Shown here one piece after another: positions 15,604 to 26,646 of a stretch of 64,000 nucleotides of DNA (position 1 is its first letter; each line of letters starts with the position of its first letter). Origin of the DNA: Leishmania donovani (lineage: Eukaryota; Euglenozoa; Kinetoplastea; Trypanosomatida; Trypanosomatidae); the NCBI RefSeq assembly GCF_000227135.1, contig NC_018248.1:529670-593669 (forward strand). The letters are read 5' to 3'. The notes beneath the pieces were generated by a model that was not told the origin of the DNA, searched no databases, and saw only the letters and a list, made by a program, of their open reading frames with translations. A program made the position numbers and the translations under genes.

Positions 15604-18600
15604 CTATGGCACCGCGTACGCATTATCGTCCGCTGCCACCGCTGCCACGCTGCTGAGGCCAGCAAAGCGAACGCTCTTGCGCGAGTCGCGCGTGCCGTCG
15701 ATGTCACCAGAGGAGCGGGGCCATGTGGAGGTCGACATTGGGGACGCGTCACCGACGGTCGGCCGAGCCCCGCTGGACGGCGTGTGCGACTGATGGGCAA
15801 CGGAGGTGCGCGGGCTGCGTGCGTGAACGTCCACGTCGCCGCCATCGGCGTTTCCCGCTACCCCTGCTTCTCCGAGCTGGTGGCGACTGTGACGGCGCTC
15901 ACTACGTTTCCGCCGCTGCTCCGATGCTGCCTCAGCGAGTTGTATGCCGACCAGTCGCCGGAAGCTGCGCGGCATCAGCACGAGCGTGGAGGTAGTGTCG
16001 TTCACCTTGCACACGCCGACCAGCTGGTGAGCCTCCTCAAACATGTTGTTGCGGAGGGAGATGATGATGAACTGCGCACCGCGGGCCTGGCGCAGCACGT
16101 AGTTCGCCACAATGGACACGTTGCGGAAGTCGAGCGCCGCGTCGATCTCGTCCATCACGTAGATCGGCGTGGGCTTGATGTGGTGCAGAGAGAAGATGAG
16201 AGCGAGGCTAGACAACGTTTTCTCGCCGCCGGACAGGTTCGAGATTTGCTTCCACGACTTCTTCGGTGGGCGCACCACAAAGTTGATGCCCTCAAACGGG
16301 TCATTCACATCGACCAGCTCCATGTCGGCGTCGCCGCCGTGCGTGAGAAGCTGATACACCTCCTTGAGTCGCTGTCGGATGTGCTCGAAGGTGTGCATGA
16401 AGGCCTGGCGGCGCGTGTCCTTGAGCGTCTGCAGCTCGCGCTCCGCCTCGTCGGAGAGAAGCTTCTTCGCTTCGTAAATGGCCTTCGCTTCACGATGCGC
16501 GACGTCGCGCTCACGCCACAGAGCAACGGCGCGGAAGTCGATCTCGCTGTGCAGCCGTTTTGTCTCCTCGCTGAGGGCTTTGGCGAGGTGCACCGAGCGG
16601 TCATAGTCGCAGCCATCCAGCTCCTCTGGAGTGAGCCGGAACGTCGCGTGACGCCGCTCCACATGCGCTCGCTTGGCCGGCGGCGACGACACGAGTGCAG
16701 AGGAGCCGCGGGCGGACGACGCGTGCAACGCAGCGTCATCGCCACGGCGACCAGGACGCGCACGAGCACGCTTCTGACCGTGCACTGGTTTGCTCTCATC
16801 CTCACCGTCGTCTTCGTCGTCATCGTCACCGTCCTCGTCATCCACCTCAGCGGTCTGGCCCTCTTCATCCTCGGCGTCGCCCTGTCCGAGCGTTTCCTTG
16901 CCATACAGCTCGACGTTCTCGCGGATCTTCTCCTCGCAGCCTTCGATTTTCTGCTGAAACTTCGACAACTCCTGCAGCGCGTCCGCGATCTTAGCAGCCT
17001 CCGTCTGCCGATAGCGCTGCTCATCGTCCAGCTTCTTCTGGGCATTCAGAGCAGCGCCGTTGGCCACCGGCACAGCGGCGCGCGCGTCCTCAGCGGCCGT
17101 CTGCGCCTTCGCCAGCTGTGCCTCAGCACCGTTTAGCTCCCTCAAGAGCCCCTCCAGCACCTCCACACACGCCCTCACCTGCGCCTCTACGTTGTCCTGC
17201 GCTTCTTCTTTGAGCTTCTCCAGTTGCTGCTCGTAGTCGGCTATGTCGGCGGCCTTGCGCTCTTGCGTAGCTCGGTGTTTCTGTGCTTGTCTGCGGCACG
17301 CCCGCAGGCTCGCCTCCTCGGCGTCGGCGCGCTCCTGCTGCGCCGTGAGAGACGCAGCCACTGCCTTAAAGCGCGCACCGCCTGCCTCATCCACCTGCGC
17401 CTCCAACGCCTCGACGTCCGCGTGGTGGGTAATGTAGGCCTTCTCCGCCTTCTGCAGCGCTGTCTCGCAGTCGCGCACAGCTTGCTCGTGCCGCTCTCGG
17501 TTAACCTCCAGTTCCTGCGTGGACTGGGCAAGCTCGCTGTGCAGCGATGCAAGACGCGCAGCATCAGCGTCGGCCTTCGCGACGAGAGTGGTCAGTTCGT
17601 GCCGCAGCTTGCGTCGCTGCTCTGGGTATACGTGAGACTCCTGCTCGTGCAGCTGGTGCAATCGTACGTTCAGCGCACGCTCCTCCTCGGCGGCCTGAAC
17701 CAGGTCCTGCTGCAGGCGCTGCAGTTCCTCCTTGATGGACTGTTTGTCTTGTGGCGAGCGAGCGGCCTTCAGCTTCGCGCCGCGGGGTGCCGCCCCGCCG
17801 CCCGTAATCGTGCCGCTCGGCTCGACCAGCTCGCCTTTGACGGTGACGACGCGATGCCGCTGCTGGCTCGCTGCGCCCCCTGTGGACAAGGATGGGGTCC
17901 CTGTGGCCATCGCGTCGCGCCCGCCGCCGCCGCCGCCGCCGCCGAAGGCCGTTTCGCGCGCCTCTGTCAGTGTCTCAACGACAAGGGTGTCACGCACGGC
18001 TTGGTAGAAGACGGAGCGGAACTTTGGGTTGGTTGGCTGGATGAGGTCGAAGAGGCGGCGCGCCTTCGGATTCGGGCACTGGAACGGCTTCGCCATTCGC
18101 GACCCCACTTCCCGCTCCACCTCGCTCACCACCATCATTGTGGCACGGCCGATGTTGTTCTGCTTGAGCAGCATCAGCGCCTCCGTCGCTGTCTGGCGGT
18201 CCTCGACAACGTGGAAGCCCCATGCGCTGCTGGCAACGCCGGCTGCGATGTCATACTGGTCGTCGATACGGCCGAGCTGGCGCAGCGTGCCATAGTAGCC
18301 CTTGAGGGAGCGCTGGGCCAGCAAGAACTCCATCGCGCGGTCGTCAGCCTCGCCGTCGCGGTAGGCGTTCTTCAGCTCTTGGATGGAGTTGTTGATGGCA
18401 TACTTACGGCGCGCGCTCTCGCCGATTTGATCCTGCACCCGAAGTACCTCCTCCTGCAAGTCCTTGCGGTCGGAATCGCGAAGCAGCCGCTCCAGCTCCG
18501 CCACGCGAGCCGTGTTGCGCGCCATCAACGCCGCCAAGTCGTTCACCTGCTGCTCCTTTTTTGCGGCGCTATCCGCCAGCCCACCAAGCCGGCTTTGCAC

Positions 18601-20406
18601 GGTGCGCAGCTGCTCCTTGGCCTCCGTCACGGCGCGCTCGTATGGGGCACGATGCTTTTTCTTCTCCTCCAACTGCTGGCGAAGGGGGCGCAGCCTTGGC
18701 AGCAGCTCCTCAGCGAGCGTGTCGTGCTCTAGCTGCAGTGTCGCTACGGCCTCGACTGCCTCGTTGTGGTTCTGCTGGTGAATCGCCGCCTCACGTTCGG
18801 CGTCCTGCTGATGAACAACCGCCCGCTGCAGCTCCTCCTTGGCCTTGCGCAGCTGGTCTGCCACTTTCTTACGCGCCTTCTCCTCCTGATCGGCACCGGA
18901 CTTAACCTGTTCCAGGTGAGCCTCGGCCGATTGCCGGCGAGCCCGGACCGCGTCGCGGACCCGCTGCGCCTCGGCGACGTGCTTCTTCGCCGTGGCAAAC
19001 GCCTCCTCGGCCTGCGCTTTTTCCTCCCGCCGGTGAACAACCTCTTCCTCCATCGACCTGATGCGCTCGTCGATCTCCGTCAACAGCCGCCGCGGCTCCT
19101 CCAGTCTCTCTTCAATGCCGCGCATGCGCAGCTGGCACATGACGATGAGCGTCTTCTGGAGTTGGTTGTCCTTCGTGACAAAGGACAGCGTTGAGTTCTT
19201 GGCCTCGTCCAGCGCCTCGCGCTCCGCCTTGAGCTTACGTTCTTTGTCCAGCGCCTCGAGCCGGGCGAGCTGCGCCGTCTCGGCGGCGGCCGTCATGTCC
19301 GAAATTCGGCCCACAAACTGGCCGGTGCCGATGAGGTCATCGAGGTACTCCAGCAGGCCCTCCTCGCCTTCCTTCTCTGCCTTGGGCTTCATGAGCGCGA
19401 TCTGCTCCACCTCGCCTTGCAGAATCAGGAAGCGATTGTGGTCCAGGTCGACGCCTTGGCTGATGAGGCACTCCATAACCTCTTTCTGCGTGCGGCGGAC
19501 CCCGTCGATGTAGTACTGAGACGCGCCGGTGCGAAACACCTCCCGCTTGATGCTCAGCCCGCTGCCGGCGACCTCCTGCCGCTGCTCCGAGTCCTTCTCC
19601 TCGGCGGCGGTCTCTAGCAGGCGAATGAAGTTCACGGTCACGGATGCGTAGAACAGGCGCGGGTGAGCGGCGGAGTTGTGGATCACCTCCGCCAGTTTCT
19701 CCAGCCGGATCTTCTTCGCATTCCGGCCGAAGACAAAAAGCATGGAGTCAATGACGTTCGACTTGCCAGACCCGTTCGGGCCGATCACCGCCGTGAACGT
19801 CTTGTGGAACGGCCCGATACGGTGGGTGCCGTAGTAGGACTTGAAGTTCTCCACGTCAATGTCGCGGATGACGAGGCGCGAGTGGGGCGTGAGGTCGCCA
19901 GCGTCGCTGTCGCATCGCGCAGACGCCTGAGGCGACGGATGCGTGGTTGTCATGGCGGGTTGAATGAGCTCCAGCTCCGTCCCGCTCGTCCGAGTCGACG
20001 GGAGGCGCGGTGGTGTGTAGGTCGACAGTCGTGCGGCCGAGGAAGAGGACGAGGACGAGGACGAGGTGCTGCCATCCCTTTCACCGCCGTCTTGGGCACC
20101 ATGTCTTTCCTCCCTCTGGGCTGCCTCGTCCTCGCGCGCTTCTTGCGAGCCTTCGCGAGACCCTGGTGCGGCTTCGCCATTGACCTCGCCGGCGTCCTCA
20201 AGCCGGTCCTCCGCTTGTCTACACTCTTCTTCTCGATGTGACTGTTCGGTCACCATCGCCACATGCTTCTCCTCTGCGTGCACGTCGTCCGCCGCCTCCG
20301 CCTCCTCGTCTCTGAGCTCTTTCTTCACACGTACTGGCGCCCCGTCGGCATGCCGCTTCGTCGCCGCGCTGCCGGCTTTACGAGCGCTGCGCCTCCTCGG
20401 CGGCAT
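15604..20406 (-). CDS. SMC4: Structural maintenance of chromosomes protein 4 (condensin SMC4), 1600 aa
   Basis: ATPase core of condensin, partner of SMC2, for mitotic chromosome compaction. The head opens with RLVIRDIDVENFKSYYGTH and a Walker A, GPNGSGKS, at about 209-216. A long coiled coil leads to the hinge at about 700-870 (GYYGTLRQLG, then GELVEPSGTITGG). A second coiled coil is followed by the ABC signature NLSGGEKTLSSL (about 1389) and Walker B YVMDEIDAALD (about 1412). The spacing and the IENFKSY-type opening fit SMC4 better than SMC1-3. Unusual parts are an acidic, Ser-rich N-terminal extension of about 175 residues, a glycine homopolymer in the hinge (near 820), an acidic stretch near 1185-1200 and a basic/Ser-rich C-terminal tail of about 110 residues. 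The start is the ATG at 20406 (MPPRRRSARKAG). SMC4 proteins are usually 1250-1500 aa. Confidence 0.95.
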   Translation of the reverse strand: MPPRRRSARKAGSAATKRHADGAPVRVKKELRDEEAEAADDVHAEEKHVAMVTEQSHREEECRQAEDRLEDAGEVNGEAAPGSREGSQEAREDEAAQREERHGAQDGGERDGSTSSSSSSSSSAARLSTYTPPRLPSTRTSGTELELIQPAMTTTHPSPQASARCDSDAGDLTPHSRLVIRDIDVENFKSYYGTHRIGPFHKTFTAVIGPNGSGKSNVIDSMLFVFGRNAKKIRLEKLAEVIHNSAAHPRLFYASVTVNFIRLLETAAEEKDSEQRQEVAGSGLSIKREVFRTGASQYYIDGVRRTQKEVMECLISQGVDLDHNRFLILQGEVEQIALMKPKAEKEGEEGLLEYLDDLIGTGQFVGRISDMTAAAETAQLARLEALDKERKLKAEREALDEAKNSTLSFVTKDNQLQKTLIVMCQLRMRGIEERLEEPRRLLTEIDERIRSMEEEVVHRREEKAQAEEAFATAKKHVAEAQRVRDAVRARRQSAEAHLEQVKSGADQEEKARKKVADQLRKAKEELQRAVVHQQDAEREAAIHQQNHNEAVEAVATLQLEHDTLAEELLPRLRPLRQQLEEKKKHRAPYERAVTEAKEQLRTVQSRLGGLADSAAKKEQQVNDLAALMARNTARVAELERLLRDSDRKDLQEEVLRVQDQIGESARRKYAINNSIQELKNAYRDGEADDRAMEFLLAQRSLKGYYGTLRQLGRIDDQYDIAAGVASSAWGFHVVEDRQTATEALMLLKQNNIGRATMMVVSEVEREVGSRMAKPFQCPNPKARRLFDLIQPTNPKFRSVFYQAVRDTLVVETLTEARETAFGGGGGGGGRDAMATGTPSLSTGGAASQQRHRVVTVKGELVEPSGTITGGGAAPRGAKLKAARSPQDKQSIKEELQRLQQDLVQAAEEERALNVRLHQLHEQESHVYPEQRRKLRHELTTLVAKADADAARLASLHSELAQSTQELEVNRERHEQAVRDCETALQKAEKAYITHHADVEALEAQVDEAGGARFKAVAASLTAQQERADAEEASLRACRRQAQKHRATQERKAADIADYEQQLEKLKEEAQDNVEAQVRACVEVLEGLLRELNGAEAQLAKAQTAAEDARAAVPVANGAALNAQKKLDDEQRYRQTEAAKIADALQELSKFQQKIEGCEEKIRENVELYGKETLGQGDAEDEEGQTAEVDDEDGDDDDEDDGEDESKPVHGQKRARARPGRRGDDAALHASSARGSSALVSSPPAKRAHVERRHATFRLTPEELDGCDYDRSVHLAKALSEETKRLHSEIDFRAVALWRERDVAHREAKAIYEAKKLLSDEAERELQTLKDTRRQAFMHTFEHIRQRLKEVYQLLTHGGDADMELVDVNDPFEGINFVVRPPKKSWKQISNLSGGEKTLSSLALIFSLHHIKPTPIYVMDEIDAALDFRNVSIVANYVLRQARGAQFIIISLRNNMFEEAHQLVGVCKVNDTTSTLVLMPRSFRRLVGIQLAEAASEQRRKRSERRHSRHQLGEAGVAGNADGGDVDVHARSPRTSVAHQSHTPSSGARPTVGDASPMSTSTWPRSSGDIDGTRDSRKSVRFAGLSSVAAVAADDNAYAVP

Positions 20407-21240
20407 TGTGCGTGTGTGCACGTGTGTGTATGTCTATAGAAAAAGCAATACCGATGCAGGTCTGACGCCTCTGGACCGCGGCCCTCCCTCTTTTCTTCGC
20501 GGGTCTCTCTCTAGGCAGCAGAAGAGGAGCGTGCGAAGAGCGACGGGAACAAAGTAATGGCCGCCGCCTTTCCTGTTCGCTCTCGCCGTCTGCCGGTGTG
20601 CGCCCGCGCTCGTGTCTATGCTAGCACCTCTCGCTCGCTCTCGCCTCCGTTCGCTTCGGTTTTCTGGGCAAGACTTCGCGGCCCTGCCCCCTCCGTCGAG
20701 GTCACGCCCAGGCAGTCACGTGGGGAGGGCCCTGTATGTGCGGCAGAAGTGGCAGCGCCGCAGTTTGACGCAGCGGTGAACCTTACCTACGGAGGAAGCG
20801 CAGGGATAGGCAGCGACAGGGTGGTGGTGGTGGTGGATGGGTAGAAGGGTGCCAGCGTGTGCGAAAAGCGAGATGGAAAGGATGATTTGCGTGTGCTGAT
20901 GATGTAGGAGGTGTAATGAGAGAGAGCGCGGAACTCGGTGCAGCTTTCTCCCCCTCTCTCCCTTCCCTTCGTTTCTTTGATTGAATTCGTACACTCCCTG
21001 AGGTACGAAGCGACTGGCCGGTGATAGCGGTGGCGGGAAGTGTGTGTGTGTGTGTGTGTGTCGGCGGGGGAGGGGGTGAGAGGGTGGTGTCGGGTAAGGC
21101 ACGCACGCAAACATGCAGGAGCAACAATACAAAAGGAAAAAAAGCAGAGAAAAAGGGAAAAGAGAGATCGGGAGTGCATTGATGTGTGCGCCACAGAGAA
21201 TGACCTGGCCAGAAAAGGAGGGAAGCGACCATCATGAAAC

Positions 21241-21282
21241 ATGCCCACATATATATATATATATATACATATTGGTGGGCAT
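21241..21282. repeat. AT-rich imperfect inverted repeat
   Basis: ATGCCCAC (21241-21248) faces its complement GTGGGCAT (21275-21282) across an AT alternating run, so the transcript could form a hairpin capped by AU pairs. The inner part is imperfectly paired. Confidence 0.65.
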
Positions 21283-22878
21283 GCACGCACCTTGAAAGGC
21301 ATGCGTGCCGTCGCGATATTCGTGCGACACGAGCCTTGACTGACTCCCTTCTTCTTCCCTTTCGCTTTTCGCCAAGCGTGTACAGACGCGCACACTGCCC
21401 ACCGGCACATCGCCACACGCTTCGCATTCGCTTGGAGACGCAACACGAGAAAAACAACAAGAGCGAAGGGAGCCCAACAACTGCGACGGGGGCACCCGGA
21501 GCCGACAGGCGCGGTGAGGGAGGAAAGGACCGCAGCGGATCGGATCCACAACCGCCTCCTCCCTCAACTCCCCGCTGCTAACCGGCAAGTGCGTGCACAT
21601 GTTTTATTTTTATTTTCGAAGAAGAAACGCAAAGAGAGCAGAACTCAATGTTCTCGCGCGCCAGCACCGCCGCCATACCCACCCACCCACCCACCCACAC
21701 ACACACAGACCTGGCGATGAACGTTCTTTTGCCATGCTCTCATCGTCGGCACATCATCGAGAGCTTCTCTGCTTGTGCCATCTCCATCCCCCTTTCCCAG
21801 AACGAGAGCTGGCCACTGAACAGGGAGGAGAGAAGAGTCGCATGCAGCAGCAGCAGCAGGAACTACTGCGGCGGAGAAGGCACAACGAAACGGAGTTCGC
21901 ATGCATGCCAGCCCTCGTCTCCTCCACACCCAGACGGGTACACGCGTGCTCTACTACTGATTAGCATCAGCGGCTCTCGCAAGTTCGATTGAGGCGTGGC
22001 GGCACCGAGCCGTGTTCGAGTCCGCTGCTTCGCCCGCGGAACTGGCTGAGATGTGAGAAGGGGCGCCACCCACGGCCAAGGCAGAGAGGAGGAGGCAGGG
22101 GTTCCGCGAAGAGCCTTACACATGGCGTCAGCGACCCCACGTCCTCCCTCTGCCACTGGCTATCCGAGCTCCTCCGGCTTACGGCGCAAGCCGTTGCCCC
22201 CCCCCCCCAAATCCCCTCAAACTAAAATGTTTGCCCTCTACTTGAGACTGAGATATGCTTCTCGCAAGAACTCAATAACCGCCACCTCGTGACAGTGATG
22301 ACGGCCTCTGGCCTTGCTCCCTGGATGGGCCTCCCTCTGTGTGCTCTTCTCGGAAGAGTGCAGGGAGAGAGAGGAGACCGAGAAGAGGGGGACAGTGAGA
22401 GTTGTCCATGATCTTGAGATCACCCAAAGGGTGCGGCCACGGGGTGGCAAGCGGATGCACGCCTATGAACCTCTTCCTGCTCGCAGAGGAGACAGAAGTT
22501 GTGGTCGTTGCTGTGCATCGTCCTGCAATGCCGCCATGGCACCGAGGTCTCATGGGAGAATAGAGAGACGGCGGAAAACTGCGGCTTCCATGACGTCGCA
22601 TGGCGGATCGATGATTCCCGTAAAGCGCGCGAGGGGGGTGAGGGAGCGGCGTTTGAGTTGAGGCATCGCGCGCAGCCGACAGGGCCGAGTACAGAGGAGC
22701 GGGGATGGGTGGAAGGATAGCGATGATCGGCAAGTCCAACGTAGCGGTGAACCTTGTCCACACGAGGCACACACACACGCACGCACTGGCAGAGACGATA
22801 ACGCTAGCACCCCGCGGCTCCGCCGGCAAATTCGCCCCTGATGACGCCCGTTGCGTTGTTAGCGTTATCCTTCTCATA

Positions 22879-22900
22879 CATATATATATATATATATATT
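22879..22900. repeat. (TA)n microsatellite
   Basis: Eleven alternating TA units. It lies in the probable 3'UTR of the V-ATPase H gene or the untranscribed spacer. Confidence 0.85.
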
Positions 22901-23700
22901 TGGGTTGAGGGGGGGGGGCGGCTTCGCTCAACAGACGACACTATGGCACAGCACACGCAGACACAGAAATCGAGCGGCCAGCAGGAGGGCCCGTGAAACC
23001 GAGCGGAGAGAGGAAGATTGGACGGCGAATAGCGGCGCTGATGACACCTGTGGGAAGGGGTAAAGGGAGGTGAACGGGGACGGGCGGTGGAGTATGCCTG
23101 CCGCCCCCACCCCACCACCCATGGCACCCTCACACACCGGACAGAGGACGTAAGCCTCGCCTTCCTCTCGTCTCCAGCAACCAGCATGCGCACACGCGCA
23201 CCACCCAGCACACGCGTTGCTTGAATTCTTTTCCGCCCTAGTCTGCTTGCCAGAGAGCGTGATATCCTCCTCCTCTCTGTGCACGGCGTGTGTCTGAGTT
23301 GGTCGGTCCCGAGTTCGATCAGCAACACACGCACACAGAATAACATGCAATCACGTGAGATGTCGCATCGGCTTCAACGCGCGTACATCACATCGAGACG
23401 GGCGTAACTGGAAGGGGTGAGCCGAAAAAAAAAGAAAGGGGGTGGAGGGATGAGGGTCGAGGTGGTGAGGACCATCCATCATCATCACCCCCTCCATCCA
23501 GCGGGGCTGCTGCCGCGAGCGCCAGCACCACTACCATCGCCACCTGCGGCCATCGTGGCATCTGCCTCACTGCTATTAGAGTCCTTCCGTCGACGAGAGC
23601 CGTCGATGGAAGCACCAAGCAACGGCTGCCACTAGAGAAGGTCATGAGTTACGCCCTGGCACGTGCACACGCATGCACAGGCATGGGAGAGTTACTCGCT

Positions 23701-25152
23701 TCACGCCGTCTGCATGTACTCCCAGCGCTGCACCATTATCTTCTGCGTGCACAGCAGCGCCTCCTTCGCCACGTCCGGGTTCGGGTGGGACATGAGCATC
23801 ATCACGCACTCCTTCACCCCCGCCATCGGGGCTAGCGTGAGGAGGTTGCGACCGGTGGGGTGGTAGCGGATGATCTCGCCCAGGTCGTGGCAGCCGACCG
23901 CCAGTGTCAGCTCGTCCTTCGACTCGCGCAGCACCTTGCCGAGCGCCACCAGCACCTCGTAGCCGTTGTCCTCCACATTCACCGCCTTCTCCTTCCAGAA
24001 CTTGGTGCTCGTGTGCACGGGCGTCCACTCGAGCACGCCGCTCAGCACCTCGCCGCGATACTGTGAGAAACTCGTCAGCACCTGCATCGACTTCTCCAGG
24101 GCGGCGTTCAGCTGATCCACCATGGCGTTGATGTCCTCGTCGCCAAACTTGCGGCGGGAGACCTGCGAGAGCGTCTTTATCATGCCGACGCTGACCATCT
24201 CGGCCACCAGCGAGGGGCCCTTCTTGAAGGTGCTGATTTGCTGCCCCGGCGTCTCGCTCTGGTGCAGGCGACCCAACTGGTAGATCCTGCTGTCCACCCA
24301 CTCCTCTGACGACGGGTTCAGCAGCTTGTTCATGTACTTCCGCTCCGCCTCCACCATGTTCAGCAGCGTCATGAGCGTCACACGCACGCACTTCTCCTTC
24401 TGCACCCGCTGCAGAACGCGGTGCAGCTGCGGGATCATGCGCTCGCGCACGAGCAGTACGAGTCCCTCGTACTCGAAAGACAGCAGCCAGGAAAGCAGCA
24501 GCGTCTCGTAGATGACCTGTATGATGCCAGCAGAGTCGCTCGACACGATGTCCGTGAGCAGGTGCGGAATGCACGAGACAAGGCTCGCCTGAAAGAACAG
24601 CGGGCGAAAGTCCTTGCGACGCGCGAGCTGCACACAGGCCTGCACGGTGAACGCGACGTCGGTCACCTGCAGCGTTTCCGGGGCAAAGGTGTGGCGAGCC
24701 AGCGCAAAGAAGTCCTTGAAGGCGGTCTCATTGCCTTCGTACTCGCCGTAGCGGAGCGCCGTGGCGGCCAGGTATATGGCGGGGTTCGCGATGCCGAGAC
24801 TCTCGCTGTGCGACGACGCGATTTGCAGCAGCACAGAAGCCGGATGACCGCCGAACTCCTTGACGAGATCGCCACGGCCGAGCTGCGCGCCGATCTTGCG
24901 GTCGGCGTACACGAGGTCCGCCAAGAAGCGTAAGGAGTAGCCTAGGATGTGCTCGGCATGGGTGCCGGCACAGAGACGGAACAGCGCGACCGCCAGCGAC
25001 TCCTCACGGCCGTCGACGAGCGACGTCACGAGTTCTCCATTCAGCCGATTCGTGAAGAGCTGCTCGAGCAGGCGGATCGTGTTGTCGTCGAGCAGCTGCA
25101 GCTGACGGACAAGGCTGATGGTGTCAGCCGCATCGGCAGACAGAGCAGGCAT
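23701..25152 (-). CDS. VMA13: V-type proton ATPase subunit H, 483 aa
   Basis: Regulatory subunit of the V1 sector, needed for coupling and for silencing free V1; in trypanosomatids the enzyme acidifies lysosomes and acidocalcisomes. The N-terminal two thirds are helical repeats (HEAT/ARM-like). The C-terminal domain carries the family hallmark: YRGEVLSGVLEWTPVHTSTKFW around residues 380-400, VGCHDLGEIIRYHPTGRN at about 434-452, and HPNPDVAKEALLCTQKIM near the end. Length agrees with yeast Vma13 and animal subunit H (about 480). The ATG at 25152 gives MPALSADAADTISLVRQLQLL, with no signal peptide, as expected for a cytosolic peripheral subunit. Nothing is missing or broken. Confidence 0.95.
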   Translation of the reverse strand: MPALSADAADTISLVRQLQLLDDNTIRLLEQLFTNRLNGELVTSLVDGREESLAVALFRLCAGTHAEHILGYSLRFLADLVYADRKIGAQLGRGDLVKEFGGHPASVLLQIASSHSESLGIANPAIYLAATALRYGEYEGNETAFKDFFALARHTFAPETLQVTDVAFTVQACVQLARRKDFRPLFFQASLVSCIPHLLTDIVSSDSAGIIQVIYETLLLSWLLSFEYEGLVLLVRERMIPQLHRVLQRVQKEKCVRVTLMTLLNMVEAERKYMNKLLNPSSEEWVDSRIYQLGRLHQSETPGQQISTFKKGPSLVAEMVSVGMIKTLSQVSRRKFGDEDINAMVDQLNAALEKSMQVLTSFSQYRGEVLSGVLEWTPVHTSTKFWKEKAVNVEDNGYEVLVALGKVLRESKDELTLAVGCHDLGEIIRYHPTGRNLLTLAPMAGVKECVMMLMSHPNPDVAKEALLCTQKIMVQRWEYMQTA

Positions 25153-26646
25153 CTCTCTTCACGTATGTTTTCTCGATTCCTAGTTGATTCCCGAGGAGCT
25201 AGTGATAATATCTCCCTTTTTCTCCTCTTACAGGCGATGCCGGCACGCGTATGCGGGTGTGTGTACGTGTGTGTGCTAGGCCACTGCAGAAGGCTAGTTG
25301 TGGCAGCGTGCGTCGAATCTGGAAAGGTGCTCAACGTTCTACAGCTACGATAGCCGCAGAGAAAGGGCGAATAAGGTGGAGAGTGAAGGGGTGGGGGAGG
25401 GGGAGAGCAGGAGGGAGAAACAAAAACACATCGCGCTGAGGTAGACACGCTGACTGCTCAGCTGCTCGAGCGTGCGGCACATCATGGGCTTCTCCCCCCT
25501 CCCACACGGCACACATCGTACCAAGCGCCGTCACTGACTCAGCGCGGCTCGTCCACATCCGCGTCTCTGTGTGCGTGCCGGTGAGGGAGGAGAGAGGGAG
25601 TTGACCGGGGCCGTGTCTTCTCCGGCCCTGCGGACCCGCCTCGTGCCGCCCTCTGCTACTTGCATGTTTCTTCGTTGTCACCGTTCGTTGCTGTTGTTGT
25701 TTTCACCTTCCACCCGCCGCGAACCACCCCTACTTGACCTGTTTAACGTTTTCGTGATGTGTGCGCGGCGCGACCGTGGCGAGAGGCGGAAGTGCGCCAG
25801 GGAGAAACGGAGAACGCCACGTGCAGCCCCCCTCACATGCACGCACGCACGCGCTCCAACAAAGATAAGAAAAAAAAAAGAAACAAGAGAGAGAGACGTA
25901 CAAGAGGGCTCGTGAGTGCAACTGCGACGCATGCGTACACAAAATACAAAGGAGGAGGAGGAAGAGCAGGATGGAGGAGGGGGAGGGAGGGAGGTAGGGA
26001 ATGAGGAGGGAGTGGGGTGCCAAAACCAGCGAGCAAGAGAACAACAGCGACCGAGTGAGCGGTGCGGCACGCCCAGCCTGAGAAGCCATCACGTGAGACA
26101 CGAAGGACGTACAACGCACACGCACTGCGCACAATGCACTCGCGCATACTCGGCAAGAGAGGGAGAGGGGTGATGCGAACGACGAGACCTCTCACACACA
26201 GACAGTGGTGCCAGCCAGAGAAGAGAGAGGAAGGAGGAGGGTGAAGAGTCTACAAGAAGTGAAACAAGCGAGCAAGGGGTAAGAAACGAGCGCGCATACG
26301 CCTTATCATCTAGAACAAAGGTGGGCAGGGGTGTGTGGGTGAGTTGGTGTGGAGAACCAAGACACACCCACCCACGCAAGAGAGAAGGGGAGCACCACCG
26401 AGATGAAAAAGAAAGAAAATAGAGATGATGACAAGTAGCTTTCTGGACAACGCGGAGGCGGGGTTCATGGGTGGTGGTTGTGGTGTATGGAGCAGGTGCG
26501 TAGATGATCCCCGGCATTCCAGCACGACGAGAGCACGCAGCAACAACGACGAAAACCGAGGACATTCCACTACCCTGACACGATTGTGTGTTTGTGGTCG
26601 TCCGCATAGCAGCGCGAGCGCCGTGACAGTCCTCCACACACTGTCG
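25153..26646. other. Intergenic region between PB1 protein gene and V-ATPase H
   Basis: Probable 3'UTR of the PB1 gene and leader of subunit H. The plus strand shows long purine runs (around 25868-25905 and 25950-26010), so the coding strand is C/T-rich. No gene or SIDER-like copy was found. Confidence 0.55.

Larger units (their letters stand above)
20407..23700. other. Long intergenic region (3.3 kb) between V-ATPase H and SMC4
   Basis: This is the longest gene-free stretch in the window. It carries a (TG)n run (21043-21061), an ACCC repeat (about 21676-21700), and two AT runs (21248-21271, 22879-22900), the first inside an imperfect hairpin. I saw no SIDER-like copy. Open frames here are low complexity and domain-free. 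A short undetected gene or noncoding RNA is possible given the length, but nothing I can see supports one. Confidence 0.5.

Noticed and set aside
20787..21551. 254-codon minus-strand frame in the SMC4 leader/V-ATPase H 3' region
   Set aside because: No domain; Cys/His/Thr-rich translation of CA and C/T repeats; no conserved-looking block.
22000..22045. tRNA B-box-like GTTCGAGTCC near 22010
   Set aside because: No pairing T-stem, no A box at a suitable distance and no acceptor stem could be formed.
23300..23325. Second B-box-like GAGTTCGATC
   Set aside because: Flanks do not pair as a T arm and no cloverleaf can be drawn on either strand.
23388..23645. 85-codon minus-strand frame just downstream of V-ATPase H
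   Set aside because: Short, no conserved motif, and located in the probable 3'UTR; nothing distinguishes it from background.
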